A DNA stretch of 64,000 bases. Origin: Natronorubrum bangense (GTDB lineage: Archaea; Halobacteriota; Halobacteria; Halobacteriales; Natrialbaceae). This document shows, one piece after another, positions 1-8,157 of the stretch. The notes beneath the pieces were generated by a model. That model saw only the letters and a list, made by a program, of their open reading frames with translations. It was not told the origin of the DNA and did no database searches. Made by a program: the position numbers and the translations under genes. The stretch is from the NCBI RefSeq assembly GCF_004799645.1, contig NZ_CP031305.1, forward strand, positions 1,860,001 to 1,924,000, given 5' to 3'. The stretch's first letter is position 1. Every line of letters begins with the position of its first letter.

Positions 1-2259
1 ATCTGCTGTCTCGTTTCTGAACCGTCCGTTCAACGGGCGCTCGTCGAGTCGCTCACTGAACGACTCACCGATCGCTCGATCACTGCCGTCTCGTCTCCTG
101 CTCAACTGTGCTCGAGGCTCGAGGCGGCGCCGATCGACGGTGTCGTGGTCGGTCACGACGAGTCGGACCTGGATGCCGTTGCCGTTCTCGAGCGGCTTCG
201 TGATCGATACCCAGCCGTTCCCGTCGTCGTCTTCCCTCGAGATGGCTCGGAAGCACTCGCGAGTGCTGTTCTGGGTGCCGGTGGCACCGACTACGTTCGT
301 CGTGTCGACGGCTACGAGACACTTGCTGCGCGCCTCGAGCGGGCAGTCGGTGGCACAGCCACGCACGCGGCTCCCGACTGTTGTGCAGTCCTCGATTCAC
401 TCGATGATGCTGTCATCATTTACGAGCCGTCCGATTGTGCGGTTGTCGACGTCAACGAGCGGGTGTGTGACCTTGTCGGCTGTCGACCCCAGGCTGCCTG
501 TCGCTGTTCGCTCGACACACTGCGTACTGGTGGTGTCGACGACGAGACAGTGCAGTCGATTGTGGACCGCACACTCGAGGACGGCACCCAACAGGTCGAA
601 TGGCAGTGCCAGACGGCCGATGGCGAACAGTTCTGGGCCGAAATCACGTTCAAACGCGTTCCTCGCGACGGCTCTCCGCTCGTGATTGCACTCTGCAATG
701 ACATCTCAGCGCGCAAGCGTCGGCTGCACAGGCTTCGGAGTTTCCAGAACGCAGTCGACCAAGCGGGTCACTCGATCTATATCACGGCGCCCGATGGAAC
801 GATTCAGTATGTCAATCCCGCATTCGAGGAGACAACCGGCTACAGCGCTGATGAAGCGATCGGGGCAACGCCCCGACTGCTCAGGTCGGGCGTCCACGAG
901 CAGGCGTTCTATCAAGATCTGTGGAGAACGATTTTGGCTGGTGATGTCTGGGACGACCAGATCGTCAACCGTCGAAAGAACGGGACGGAGTACACTGCCA
1001 ACCAGACGATCGCCCCGATCACCGACGAGGATGGGGATATCGTCAACTTCGTTGCCGTCAACGCCGATATCTCCGACCAGAAGCGTCGAGAAGCCCAGCT
1101 TCGGCAGCTTCACTACGCTGTCCGTGAGTGGATCGAAGCGACGACGCGTGAAGATGTCGCGACACGGACGATCTCTCATCTCGAGGAGTTGCTCGAACAC
1201 GAACTCACCGCAATCTTCCTGTACGACCCTGCGAGCGCCCAGCTCCGCCCCGCGGCCGTGTCGGCGGCTGCAGATGAGCTGTTCGAGACGCATCCCCGAT
1301 TCGACGAAGATGAGGGGATCGCCTGGCACGTCTTCGAAACCGGATCGGAAGCGATCTACGACGATGTGCGCCGGGCAGCCGACGCCTACAACCCCGAGAC
1401 GCCGATCCGGAGCGAGATCGTTCTGCCACTCGGCGACCACGGCGTGTTGTTCGTCGCCTCCCAGACGGTGGCTGCGTTCGACGAAACCGACCACACGGTA
1501 CTTCGAATCGTCGCCTCGAGTCTCGAGGCGACCTTCGACCGGATCTGTCGCGAACAGACACTCGAGCAGCAGAGAGACCGTTTCGAGAAGTTCGCCCACG
1601 TCGTCTCGCATGACCTGCGAAATCCGCTGACCGTTGCGATGGGTGAACTCGAGCGGGCCAGAGAAACCACCAACGACGAGGCCTTCGACCACGTCGTGCA
1701 GGCCCACGAACGCATCGCAAACATTATCGACGATCTGCTTCTGCTCGCCCGTGAAGGTCGAGCGATCGACGACCGACAGCCAGTCTCACTCGCCGACGTT
1801 GCGTCGAACGCCTGGGATACCGTCGACGCAGCCGGTGTGTCGCTCGAACTCGCGTGTGATCGACGCGTGCTGGCCGACCCAGGGCGGCTCCAGCAGCTGT
1901 TCGAGAACCTGTTTCGGAACAGTGTCGAGCATGGCTTGATACGCCCGGACTCACACACTCGACAGGACGCTGTCGAGTGCGACTCGACACACAGTCGGCC
2001 ACCGGCAGACGACACGGCGTTGACCATCCGTGTCGGCTTCATGGACGATGGCTTCTACGTGGCCGATACCGGCGTCGGCATCCCCGACGCTGAGCGTGAG
2101 CGAATTCTCGAGACGGGGTATACGACGGCCGACGACGGGACCGGACTCGGGCTCTCGATCGTCCAGACGATCGTCGACTCCCACGGCTGGTCACTCGAGA
2201 TCACCGATAGCGAGACGGGTGGGGCACGCTTCGAGATTCATTCGGACGTCGTCGACTGA
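1..2259 (+). CDS. PAS/GAF sensor histidine kinase (5' end outside window)
   Basis: The reading frame is open to the left edge, so the gene starts before the window; the internal GTG at 145 is not a convincing start because homologous-looking sequence continues upstream. In window codons, about 1-115 resemble a response-regulator receiver fold, but the usual phosphoacceptor position after strand 3 reads GH rather than Asp. Two PAS domains follow (about 120-235 and 245-365), then a GAF-like domain (about 375-515). The HisKA box has the phospho-accepting His in VVSHDLRNP near codon 537. The ATPase domain has an N-box (ENLFRNSVEH), DTGVGIP and GTGLGLSIV. No membrane segment is visible, so it is probably a soluble sensor. 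The signal and the partner regulator are unknown. Confidence 0.93.
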   Translation: MCCLVSEPSVQRALVESLTERLTDRSITAVSSPAQLCSRLEAAPIDGVVVGHDESDLDAVAVLERLRDRYPAVPVVVFPRDGSEALASAVLGAGGTDYVRRVDGYETLAARLERAVGGTATHAAPDCCAVLDSLDDAVIIYEPSDCAVVDVNERVCDLVGCRPQAACRCSLDTLRTGGVDDETVQSIVDRTLEDGTQQVEWQCQTADGEQFWAEITFKRVPRDGSPLVIALCNDISARKRRLHRLRSFQNAVDQAGHSIYITAPDGTIQYVNPAFEETTGYSADEAIGATPRLLRSGVHEQAFYQDLWRTILAGDVWDDQIVNRRKNGTEYTANQTIAPITDEDGDIVNFVAVNADISDQKRREAQLRQLHYAVREWIEATTREDVATRTISHLEELLEHELTAIFLYDPASAQLRPAAVSAAADELFETHPRFDEDEGIAWHVFETGSEAIYDDVRRAADAYNPETPIRSEIVLPLGDHGVLFVASQTVAAFDETDHTVLRIVASSLEATFDRICREQTLEQQRDRFEKFAHVVSHDLRNPLTVAMGELERARETTNDEAFDHVVQAHERIANIIDDLLLLAREGRAIDDRQPVSLADVASNAWDTVDAAGVSLELACDRRVLADPGRLQQLFENLFRNSVEHGLIRPDSHTRQDAVECDSTHSRPPADDTALTIRVGFMDDGFYVADTGVGIPDAERERILETGYTTADDGTGLGLSIVQTIVDSHGWSLEITDSETGGARFEIHSDVVD

Positions 2260-2276
2260 CGCCGCCCCGCCAAGAG

Positions 2277-3110
2277 TCACTCTTCGGCAGGTGCGCGAAC
2301 CGTCACCACTGGCGTCGTCGCCGTCCGCAACACGCGCTCTGTGACACTGCCGAGGAGGAGCCGGTCAAGCCCGCTGCGACCGTGTGTCCCCATGACGACC
2401 AGATCCGCATCTTCGTCGTCGGTATACTCCCTGATCTGGCGCTGTGTCGAGCCGTGTTGTACCGCTCCCACTGCGTCGACACCCATCTCTTCGGCCTGCT
2501 GTACGCCGTCGTCGACGACCTGCCGGGCGTACTGTTCGAGTCGCTCGAGTCTGAGATCGTTGCCGTCATCGATCCCGACGGGAGCGACGTCGACGACCGA
2601 GAGACAGTGAACGGTCGCGTCGTGGTGTCTTGCAATCTCGAGCGCCTGCTCGAGGGCGGCGTCGGCGTGTCTGCTGCCGTCGACCGGGACGACGAGCGTC
2701 TCGAGTGGATATCGCCGCCTGACCTCGGCTGCACCCCGGACGACGAGGACAGGAACGGCCGCATCACGGACGACCGCTTCGGTCACGCTGCCAAGCAGGA
2801 GTCGACCAACGCCCCGCCGTCCTCGTGTCCCCATGACGATCGCGTCGACGTCGTGAGTTGCGGCGTACTCGAGGATCGCCTCCTGTGGCTCGCCGGTATG
2901 GACTTCGTCGATGACGGGCGCGCCGGTGTCACCCGCCCAGTCGCGGCCCTCCGCAATCGGCTCGCTGGCGTCGGCTGGATCGGCATCCGGATCGATCACA
3001 TGTAAGATGTGGACAGTCAGGTTCTCTCTGGCAGCGATCTCTCCGGCGTACTCGAGGGCGGCGTTCGCTGGGCCGCTTCCGTCGGTCGGAACGAGGATCC
3101 GTTCGAACAT
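2277..3110 (-). CDS. Two-domain universal stress protein (UspA family)
   Basis: This 277-residue protein holds two tandem Usp domains (about 1-140 and 145-277). Each ends in an intact nucleotide-binding loop of the G-x2-G-x9-G-S type: GTRGRRGVGRLLLGS in the first and GTHGRSGLDRLLLGS in the second. That pattern is typical of ATP-binding Usp proteins. I start it at MFERILVPTDGSG because that is the conserved N-terminus; an upstream in-frame ATG at 3134 would add eight unrelated residues. It converges with the histidine kinase, with 17 bases between them. The specific stress or partner cannot be read from the sequence. Confidence 0.93.
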   Translation of the reverse strand: MFERILVPTDGSGPANAALEYAGEIAARENLTVHILHVIDPDADPADASEPIAEGRDWAGDTGAPVIDEVHTGEPQEAILEYAATHDVDAIVMGTRGRRGVGRLLLGSVTEAVVRDAAVPVLVVRGAAEVRRRYPLETLVVPVDGSRHADAALEQALEIARHHDATVHCLSVVDVAPVGIDDGNDLRLERLEQYARQVVDDGVQQAEEMGVDAVGAVQHGSTQRQIREYTDDEDADLVVMGTHGRSGLDRLLLGSVTERVLRTATTPVVTVRAPAEE

Positions 3111-3287
3111 ACCGTATCGTTGCCACAGAGTCACTTACCCCTTCCCCACCGTTCCCAGTGAACGGGGAGTGCAGGTGACCGCTTTTCAAGCAGCGAGTGC
3201 CCGCCGTCGGTGACGGCGTTCATATGGCCTTTGCTTGTGCACACATCGAAACTCGACGAGTTCCGTCGATGTCGATGGGACGCGTCT

Positions 3288-4412
3288 TCACTCGGGTAGT
3301 GAGAGTGCCTCGAGCAGCGTTTCGATGTCCGCTCGAGTGTTGTACGCGTGGACCGATGCTCGGACCGCGTCGTGGCCAGGCAGCGTGCGGACGACGATGT
3401 TCTGCTCGGCGAGTCGCTCGACAGTCGTCTCCGGCTCGTCGACGCCGATCGTGACGAGCCCCGATTCGTACGCACGTGGACTCAGCAACTGCCCCTCGGG
3501 AACGCCGTCTTTGAGCTGATCTGTGAGCAGTTCGATCCGACTCGTGATCTGCTCGAGACCGACCTCCTCGAAGACCTCGATCGACTCGATCAGGCCGGCG
3601 TGGGCGACGGGACTCGCTGTTCCGACCTCGAACCGACGGGCACCGCTCTCATACCGATACGTTGGGGCGTTTGCGTCGACGACGCTCCGGTAGCCGATCG
3701 CCGCGGGAACGAGCGCCTGCTCGTCTTCGAGTCCCGGTCGAACGTAGAGAAAGCCAGAGCCGAACGGGCCGACCAGCCACTTGTGACCCGAGCCGACGAC
3801 GAAGTCCGCCCCCCACTGCTCGACGTCGATCGGGACCTGCCCGGGCGCCTGGACGGCATCGACGAGGACGTGCGCGCCCGAATCGTGGGCGATATCGACG
3901 ACGTCTGCGATCGGGAGCCGAGTGCCGTGGGTCCAGGTGAGTGAGCTGATACAGCACAGCGTTGCTCCACTCATCGCTGTTTTGACGTCCTCGAGATCGA
4001 GTCGGCCGGCCTCGGTCTCGAGGAGCCGCACCTCGACGCCGTACTCGCGTTCGAGACGCTGCCACGGGAGGATTCCTGAGGAGTGCTCGAGGTCGGTTCG
4101 GACGACGACGTCGGTTTCGTCCCAGTCGAACGCCGTGGCGACGCGGTTGATCCCGTCGGTCGTACTCTCCGTGAGGGCGATTGCCGTCGACTCGACGTCG
4201 AGCAGGCCGGCGACGGCCGCTCGCGCGTCGTCGTAGACGTCGAACGCCGCGGGATACATCCCCTCGGCCGTCGGCGACTCGTACTCGTGGTCCTCGAGGC
4301 TCGCTTCGGCTGCCTCGACGACACGACGTGGACTCGGACCGCCAGCTCCCCAGTTCAGATAGGTGCCTGTCTCGAGTGCGGGGATCGTCTCACGCAGTTC
4401 CGTAGGCGTCAT
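3288..4412 (-). CDS. PLP-dependent aminotransferase, class V fold
   Basis: The 374-residue protein has the class V aminotransferase/cysteine desulfurase fold. The PLP lysine lies in GSGHKWLVG, after the cofactor-binding segment VDAVQAPGQVPID. The N-terminus contains YLNWGAGGPSP, typical of the family. The active-site Cys of SufS/IscS desulfurases is not seen where expected; the C-terminal arginine region reads RTLPGHDAVRASVHAYN. It is therefore more likely an EgtE, kynureninase or epimerase-type enzyme than a desulfurase. The substrate is not determinable. I chose the ATG at 4412; an upstream ATG at 4490 would add 26 unrelated residues that overlap the divergent promoter region. Confidence 0.9.
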   Translation of the reverse strand: MTPTELRETIPALETGTYLNWGAGGPSPRRVVEAAEASLEDHEYESPTAEGMYPAAFDVYDDARAAVAGLLDVESTAIALTESTTDGINRVATAFDWDETDVVVRTDLEHSSGILPWQRLEREYGVEVRLLETEAGRLDLEDVKTAMSGATLCCISSLTWTHGTRLPIADVVDIAHDSGAHVLVDAVQAPGQVPIDVEQWGADFVVGSGHKWLVGPFGSGFLYVRPGLEDEQALVPAAIGYRSVVDANAPTYRYESGARRFEVGTASPVAHAGLIESIEVFEEVGLEQITSRIELLTDQLKDGVPEGQLLSPRAYESGLVTIGVDEPETTVERLAEQNIVVRTLPGHDAVRASVHAYNTRADIETLLEALSLPE

Positions 4413-4535
4413 CACCTGCTCGTTTGCGTTCCGTCGTGTTATACTGTCGGCTGCCACGGTGGTCGCGCTGTGGCAATGCAGTCGTTGCATTCGACTTCCG
4501 TTCAGTTCCCGTTGGTCGGCAATTTGGGAATGGTG

Positions 4536-4543
4536 TTTTATTT
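4536..4543 (+). promoter_or_regulatory. TATA-like box of the seven-helix membrane protein gene
   Basis: The T-rich stretch ttttattt lies 27 to 34 bases upstream of the ATG at 4570. This is the spacing expected for a haloarchaeal leaderless or short-leader transcript. It supports choosing 4570 rather than the longer in-frame start at 4363, which would overlap the divergent aminotransferase gene. Confidence 0.55.
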
Positions 4544-4569
4544 GTTGCAGTTGTCAGTCGCTGCTAGCA

Positions 4570-5343
4570 ATGTTCGTCTTCGCGCCGTCGATCACGTTCG
4601 ATGCAAGCGATCCCGAAACGACGGTTGCAATCGGCCAGTTGGTCGCGTATCTCGCGATTGGTCTGGCTGCGATTGTCCTCCTCTATTACACCTCCGTCTA
4701 CGTCCGCGACGTCCTCGCGGCCGACGTCAGCGAGGCACAGTGGTACCTGTTCGTCGGGATCGGGGCGGCGATCGTCTACGCTGTCGCCGGGATTGGAACG
4801 CTGTTGCTCGAGGCCGACTGGCTCTCCCTGTTCGTGGAGGGTGCAGTGTTGTTTTTCATCCTCTTTCTTGCGCTGGCGATTCGGGCGATGTATCACGCCG
4901 AACGGACGGGGCGCGGCCGCTCACAGCTCCTTCCTGCGTGGGCCGATTACGCTGTTATCGCGATCTTCATTGCGGCATGGTGGGGAACCTTCCTCATCGG
5001 TGCCGACTGGACGCGTCCGGTCGTCGCGGCTGGCTGGATACTCACCTCCGCGTGGGCGGTTTTCTACGGCGTCCAGACGGTCCGTGTCCATGAGGGGACG
5101 ACGCTTGCAGCGCTCACTCGACACCTGCTGCCGGCAATCCTCTGTGTTGCCGGTGTCGTCTTCATCGATATCGTGACGGGCGCTCTCGCCGGCTACGACG
5201 CCCTCGCTGACGCCGTCTGGATCGTTGGGACGACGCTCGTCGCCGCGTTCCTCTTCGACACCGCCGTCGCCATCCGACAGCAGGGCGGTGAACTCGAGCG
5301 ACTGTACGACTGGACGACCTGGCGCGAGCAATCGTTGGACTGA
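4570..5343 (+). CDS. Seven-transmembrane protein of unknown function
   Basis: I do not recognise this family. The 257-residue product shows seven clear hydrophobic helices at roughly residues 18-40, 52-76, 82-104, 117-136, 145-166, 180-203 and 214-238, ending in a short charged tail. Its size and helix count resemble microbial rhodopsins. However, the last helix (VWIVGTTLVAAFLF) has no lysine that could bind retinal, so an opsin function is not supported. Another possibility is a stand-alone relative of the seven-helix sensor modules found in some histidine kinases. It is divergent from the aminotransferase and has its own TATA-like box. Confidence 0.8.
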   Translation: MFVFAPSITFDASDPETTVAIGQLVAYLAIGLAAIVLLYYTSVYVRDVLAADVSEAQWYLFVGIGAAIVYAVAGIGTLLLEADWLSLFVEGAVLFFILFLALAIRAMYHAERTGRGRSQLLPAWADYAVIAIFIAAWWGTFLIGADWTRPVVAAGWILTSAWAVFYGVQTVRVHEGTTLAALTRHLLPAILCVAGVVFIDIVTGALAGYDALADAVWIVGTTLVAAFLFDTAVAIRQQGGELERLYDWTTWREQSLD

Positions 5344-5365
5344 GACGGGTTGCTGTCACTGTCTC

Positions 5366-5401
5366 CCGGAGCGACTGCACGCTGGTTCGCGGTCGCTCCG
5401 G
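5366..5401. terminator. Inverted repeat downstream of the seven-helix gene
   Basis: Ten-base arms ccggagcgac (5366-5375) and gtcgctccgg (5392-5401) pair perfectly across a 16-base loop, starting 22 bases after the stop codon at 5343. Outer segments (gctgtc near 5352 and gacagc near 5410) can extend the stem. A role in transcript end formation or mRNA stability is inference. The rest of 5344-5614 shows no gene I can support. Confidence 0.45.
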
Positions 5402-5614
5402 AACCGACGGACAGCAGACCGTCTGAGACTCGAGTCTGAGACACCAGTTCGACCGTTTCTCTGGAGTGTTTTTGTGATAGATACAGGAAAAGATGGCAAG
5501 AATACTAGCCGATAGTGGTTGTTTTCTCGGCAGAGAACACCAATTCACGTTATCTGCAGGAGTATGTTTCCGCTATCTCGGCTGTTTTGACAAATGGCAC
5601 CATCTATCATGTAG

Positions 5615-6085
5615 ATGGCTGACGAGACACACAGTCGTCGGGGATACCTGAAATACGCCGGTGCCATCAGTGGGATTGCACTTTCGGGATGTCTCGACGC
5701 CGATGCGTCGGATGACGAGTCAAACGGGAACAACGACGACGACGACGCCGGTACGTCGGATGAGTCGGACGACCACGAAGTCATCGCTGGACCGGACGGC
5801 GACTGGGAGTTCGATCCCGAGGAACTCACGATTACCGTCGGTGAGACTGTGACCTGGTACTTCGACAGCCCGGGACACAACGTCACGTCCCATCCGGACG
5901 CGGACAACGATTGTGAAAACCCGGAGGGAGCAGAGCCGTTCACCTCCTACGACGGGGATAACCACAATGCGGTCATCGAGGAGGGGGAAGAGTTCGAGCA
6001 TACGTTCGAGGTACCTGGGGAGTACGTGTACGTTTGCACACCACACACCCCACAGATGCGTGGCGAAATATACGTCGAAGAGTGA
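5615..6085 (+). CDS. Halocyanin-type blue copper lipoprotein
   Basis: This 156-residue cupredoxin is predicted to be exported and lipid-anchored. The N-terminus has twin arginines (SRRGYLKYAG), a hydrophobic stretch and a lipobox ending LSGC, followed by an Asp-rich linker. The plastocyanin-like domain spans about 55-156. Copper ligands are recognisable as the His in PGHNV and the C-terminal loop VCTPHTPQM. That loop has spacing C-x2-H-x3-M, one residue shorter than the C-x2-H-x4-M loop usual in halocyanins and plastocyanins. It is followed after two bases by the sulfite oxidase-like gene, so it is probably that enzyme's electron acceptor (inference). Confidence 0.93.
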   Translation: MADETHSRRGYLKYAGAISGIALSGCLDADASDDESNGNNDDDDAGTSDESDDHEVIAGPDGDWEFDPEELTITVGETVTWYFDSPGHNVTSHPDADNDCENPEGAEPFTSYDGDNHNAVIEEGEEFEHTFEVPGEYVYVCTPHTPQMRGEIYVEE

Positions 6086-6087
6086 CA

Positions 6088-7557
6088 ATGTCATCAGAAC
6101 ACACAACCGAACGAAAACGGGACGTACAGGCCGACGAATCAACGGACGACGACCGCCGCCGCCGGTTTCTCGATCGGCGACGGTTTATGTTGGCGACTGG
6201 GACCGCGGCGACTGTTGCACTTGCCGGCTGTGCCGGTGAGGAGGAAGCCGATGACGACGGCGAGACCGACGATGACGATGACGACAACGGCGAACCCGAA
6301 CCCGGTGATCGGGAGTACTTAGAGGAGAAGTTCCCCGGCTTGCTGGTTCATTCGGCGGATCCGGAGAACGCGGAGGCTGCCCAACGAGAAACGTACACCG
6401 AGTACATCACACAATCCGAGGAACACTACATCCGAAACCACTATCTCGCCCCCCGGATCGAGGAAGACGAGTGGGAAATCTCGCTTGGTGGGATGATCGA
6501 CGAGGAGGCCGATCTCACGATGGCAGAACTCCGCGAGGAGTTCTCGACGGAGACGGTCACCCACGTCATGCAGTGTTCGGGTAACGGGCGATCGTTTTTC
6601 GACCCGGAAATCGGCGGCAATCCGTGGATATACGGCGCGGTCGGCAACGCCGAGTGGACCGGCGCGCCGATGAGCGAGATTATGGAGGAGTACGGTGCCG
6701 ACACGAGCGACGGGATGTGGGTAATGTTCGCCGGCGACGACCATCCTGAGGGCGAAGACGTATTCGCCAGGTCGATCCCGATGCAGAAGGTCATGGAAGA
6801 CTGCATCCTCGCCTACGAGATGAACGGCGAGCAGATGACCGCCGAACACGGCCACCCTGTCCGCGTCGTCGTCCCCGGCTGGTACGGCAACAACAACGTC
6901 AAGTGGCTCTCGGAGATCGAAGTGATGGAGCGGATGATGATGGGTGACGACGAGGAACTCTTCCACGAGGACTACGAGACCGACGACTACGAGCAGTACC
7001 TCCACTGGCAACAGAACTCCTACCGTATCCTCGCCGAGGGCCAGGAGTCGATCCGCGTCGAGTCCATCGACGAGTTCGATACGCGAGAACAGATGGATAT
7101 GGAAGACCGCGGCGAGATGGAGGTTCCGCCGTACATCTACGACCAGAACGTAAAGTCGCTAATCGGCTACCCCGGCATCGACGACACGGTCGAGCCACGG
7201 GAGGAAGACGGCATGATAGAGGTCATCGGCGTCGCCTGGGCCGGTGACGACGAGGTCGCCGAGGTCGAGGTCTCCGCCGATGGCGGCGAGACTTGGGAGA
7301 ACGCGGAGTTCTTCGGCGAGGACAACGGCCCCTACGCCTGGCGACAGTTCCGCTACATGTGGGACCCCGAAGAGGAAGGTGAGTACACCCTCTACTCACG
7401 AGCAACCGACGAACTCGGCCGCTCCCAGCCACGGACCATCTCCGACATCGAGGACGGACAGATCACGGTCGAAGACGACACGTTCCCTTACGAGATGGGT
7501 GGCTACTGTCTCAACACCTACGAAGAACACGGCGTCGATGTGACCGTCGAAATGTAA
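6088..7557 (+). CDS. Sulfite oxidase-family molybdopterin enzyme, Tat-exported
   Basis: The 489-residue protein begins with a Tat signal and lipobox (RRRFLDRRRFML...LAGC) and an acidic linker. The oxidoreductase molybdopterin domain follows; its molybdenum-ligating Cys lies in HVMQCSGNGRSFF and the cofactor-binding stretch reads PVRVVVPGWYGNNNVKWL. A C-terminal Mo-co dimerisation domain is visible from about residue 370 (VIGVAWAGDDEVAEVEVSAD). No haem domain is present, so an external electron carrier is needed. The halocyanin gene two bases upstream is the obvious candidate. Sulfite to sulfate oxidation outside the membrane is the likely reaction, but other sulfur or small substrates remain possible for this family. 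Confidence 0.92.
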   Translation: MSSEHTTERKRDVQADESTDDDRRRRFLDRRRFMLATGTAATVALAGCAGEEEADDDGETDDDDDDNGEPEPGDREYLEEKFPGLLVHSADPENAEAAQRETYTEYITQSEEHYIRNHYLAPRIEEDEWEISLGGMIDEEADLTMAELREEFSTETVTHVMQCSGNGRSFFDPEIGGNPWIYGAVGNAEWTGAPMSEIMEEYGADTSDGMWVMFAGDDHPEGEDVFARSIPMQKVMEDCILAYEMNGEQMTAEHGHPVRVVVPGWYGNNNVKWLSEIEVMERMMMGDDEELFHEDYETDDYEQYLHWQQNSYRILAEGQESIRVESIDEFDTREQMDMEDRGEMEVPPYIYDQNVKSLIGYPGIDDTVEPREEDGMIEVIGVAWAGDDEVAEVEVSADGGETWENAEFFGEDNGPYAWRQFRYMWDPEEEGEYTLYSRATDELGRSQPRTISDIEDGQITVEDDTFPYEMGGYCLNTYEEHGVDVTVEM

Positions 7558-8091
7558 TCACTCCGAACGACGCGTCCCGTACTTTTTCTCCCAGGTTTTC
7601 GCGCTGTCATCGCCCGGCTCACCGTATACGTCGAGCAGTCTGACCTCGACCTCGAGTCGTTCACCTGCCAGTTCGTGGTTGAAATCGAGCACCACGCGGT
7701 CGTCGTCGACGGCCGTCACCCAGCCGGTCCGGTTGTCCTCGGTCGTCACGAGGCTTCCTTCCTCGGGCACCTCGCCGACCAGCTCCGCGACGGCGTCGGA
7801 CTCGAGCTCGTGGACCTCACGCTCGTCGTACGTACCGAAGGCCCGTTCGGGGTCGGCGACCTCGGTCCGTGTCTCACCCGGCTCGAGGTCCTGAACGACG
7901 TCCTCGAGGACGGGGGCGACGCCACCGTCCCCGACACGGAACTCGAGCGGTTTGTAATCACGGTGGTTGTGGTAGATCCCTTCTTCCCGTGCGATGTCGA
8001 CGTCTGTTGTGTCGACGATCGCTCCTGAATCGGGGCCGTCGACCAGCCGGGCGGTGTAATGAACGACCGCGATCTGCCCTTCTTTTGCCAT
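7558..8091 (-). CDS. FKBP-type peptidyl-prolyl cis-trans isomerase, SlyD-like
   Basis: The 177-residue protein matches the archaeal SlyD-like FKBP family. The N-terminal FKBP half contains VVHYTARLVDG and the conserved segment PLEFRVGDGGVAPVLEDVV. An inserted flap domain runs from about residue 85 to 145, and a beta strand (VVLDFNHELAGERLEVEVRL) returns the chain to the FKBP core. Its role would be cytoplasmic prolyl isomerisation and chaperoning. Its stop codon abuts the stop of the convergent sulfite oxidase gene with no base between them. Unlike bacterial SlyD it has no His-rich tail. Confidence 0.93.
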   Translation of the reverse strand: MAKEGQIAVVHYTARLVDGPDSGAIVDTTDVDIAREEGIYHNHRDYKPLEFRVGDGGVAPVLEDVVQDLEPGETRTEVADPERAFGTYDEREVHELESDAVAELVGEVPEEGSLVTTEDNRTGWVTAVDDDRVVLDFNHELAGERLEVEVRLLDVYGEPGDDSAKTWEKKYGTRRSE

Positions 8092-8157
8092 GTGTAGACG
8101 TGTGTCATAGCCAAGTAAAAAATCACCGTCGACTACCCGGTCGTGTCGTCGGTGGTA

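Noticed and set aside
4570..5343. Call of a bacteriorhodopsin-type protein for the seven-helix gene.
   Set aside because: The final helix has no retinal-binding lysine and the conserved proton-pump motifs are missing.
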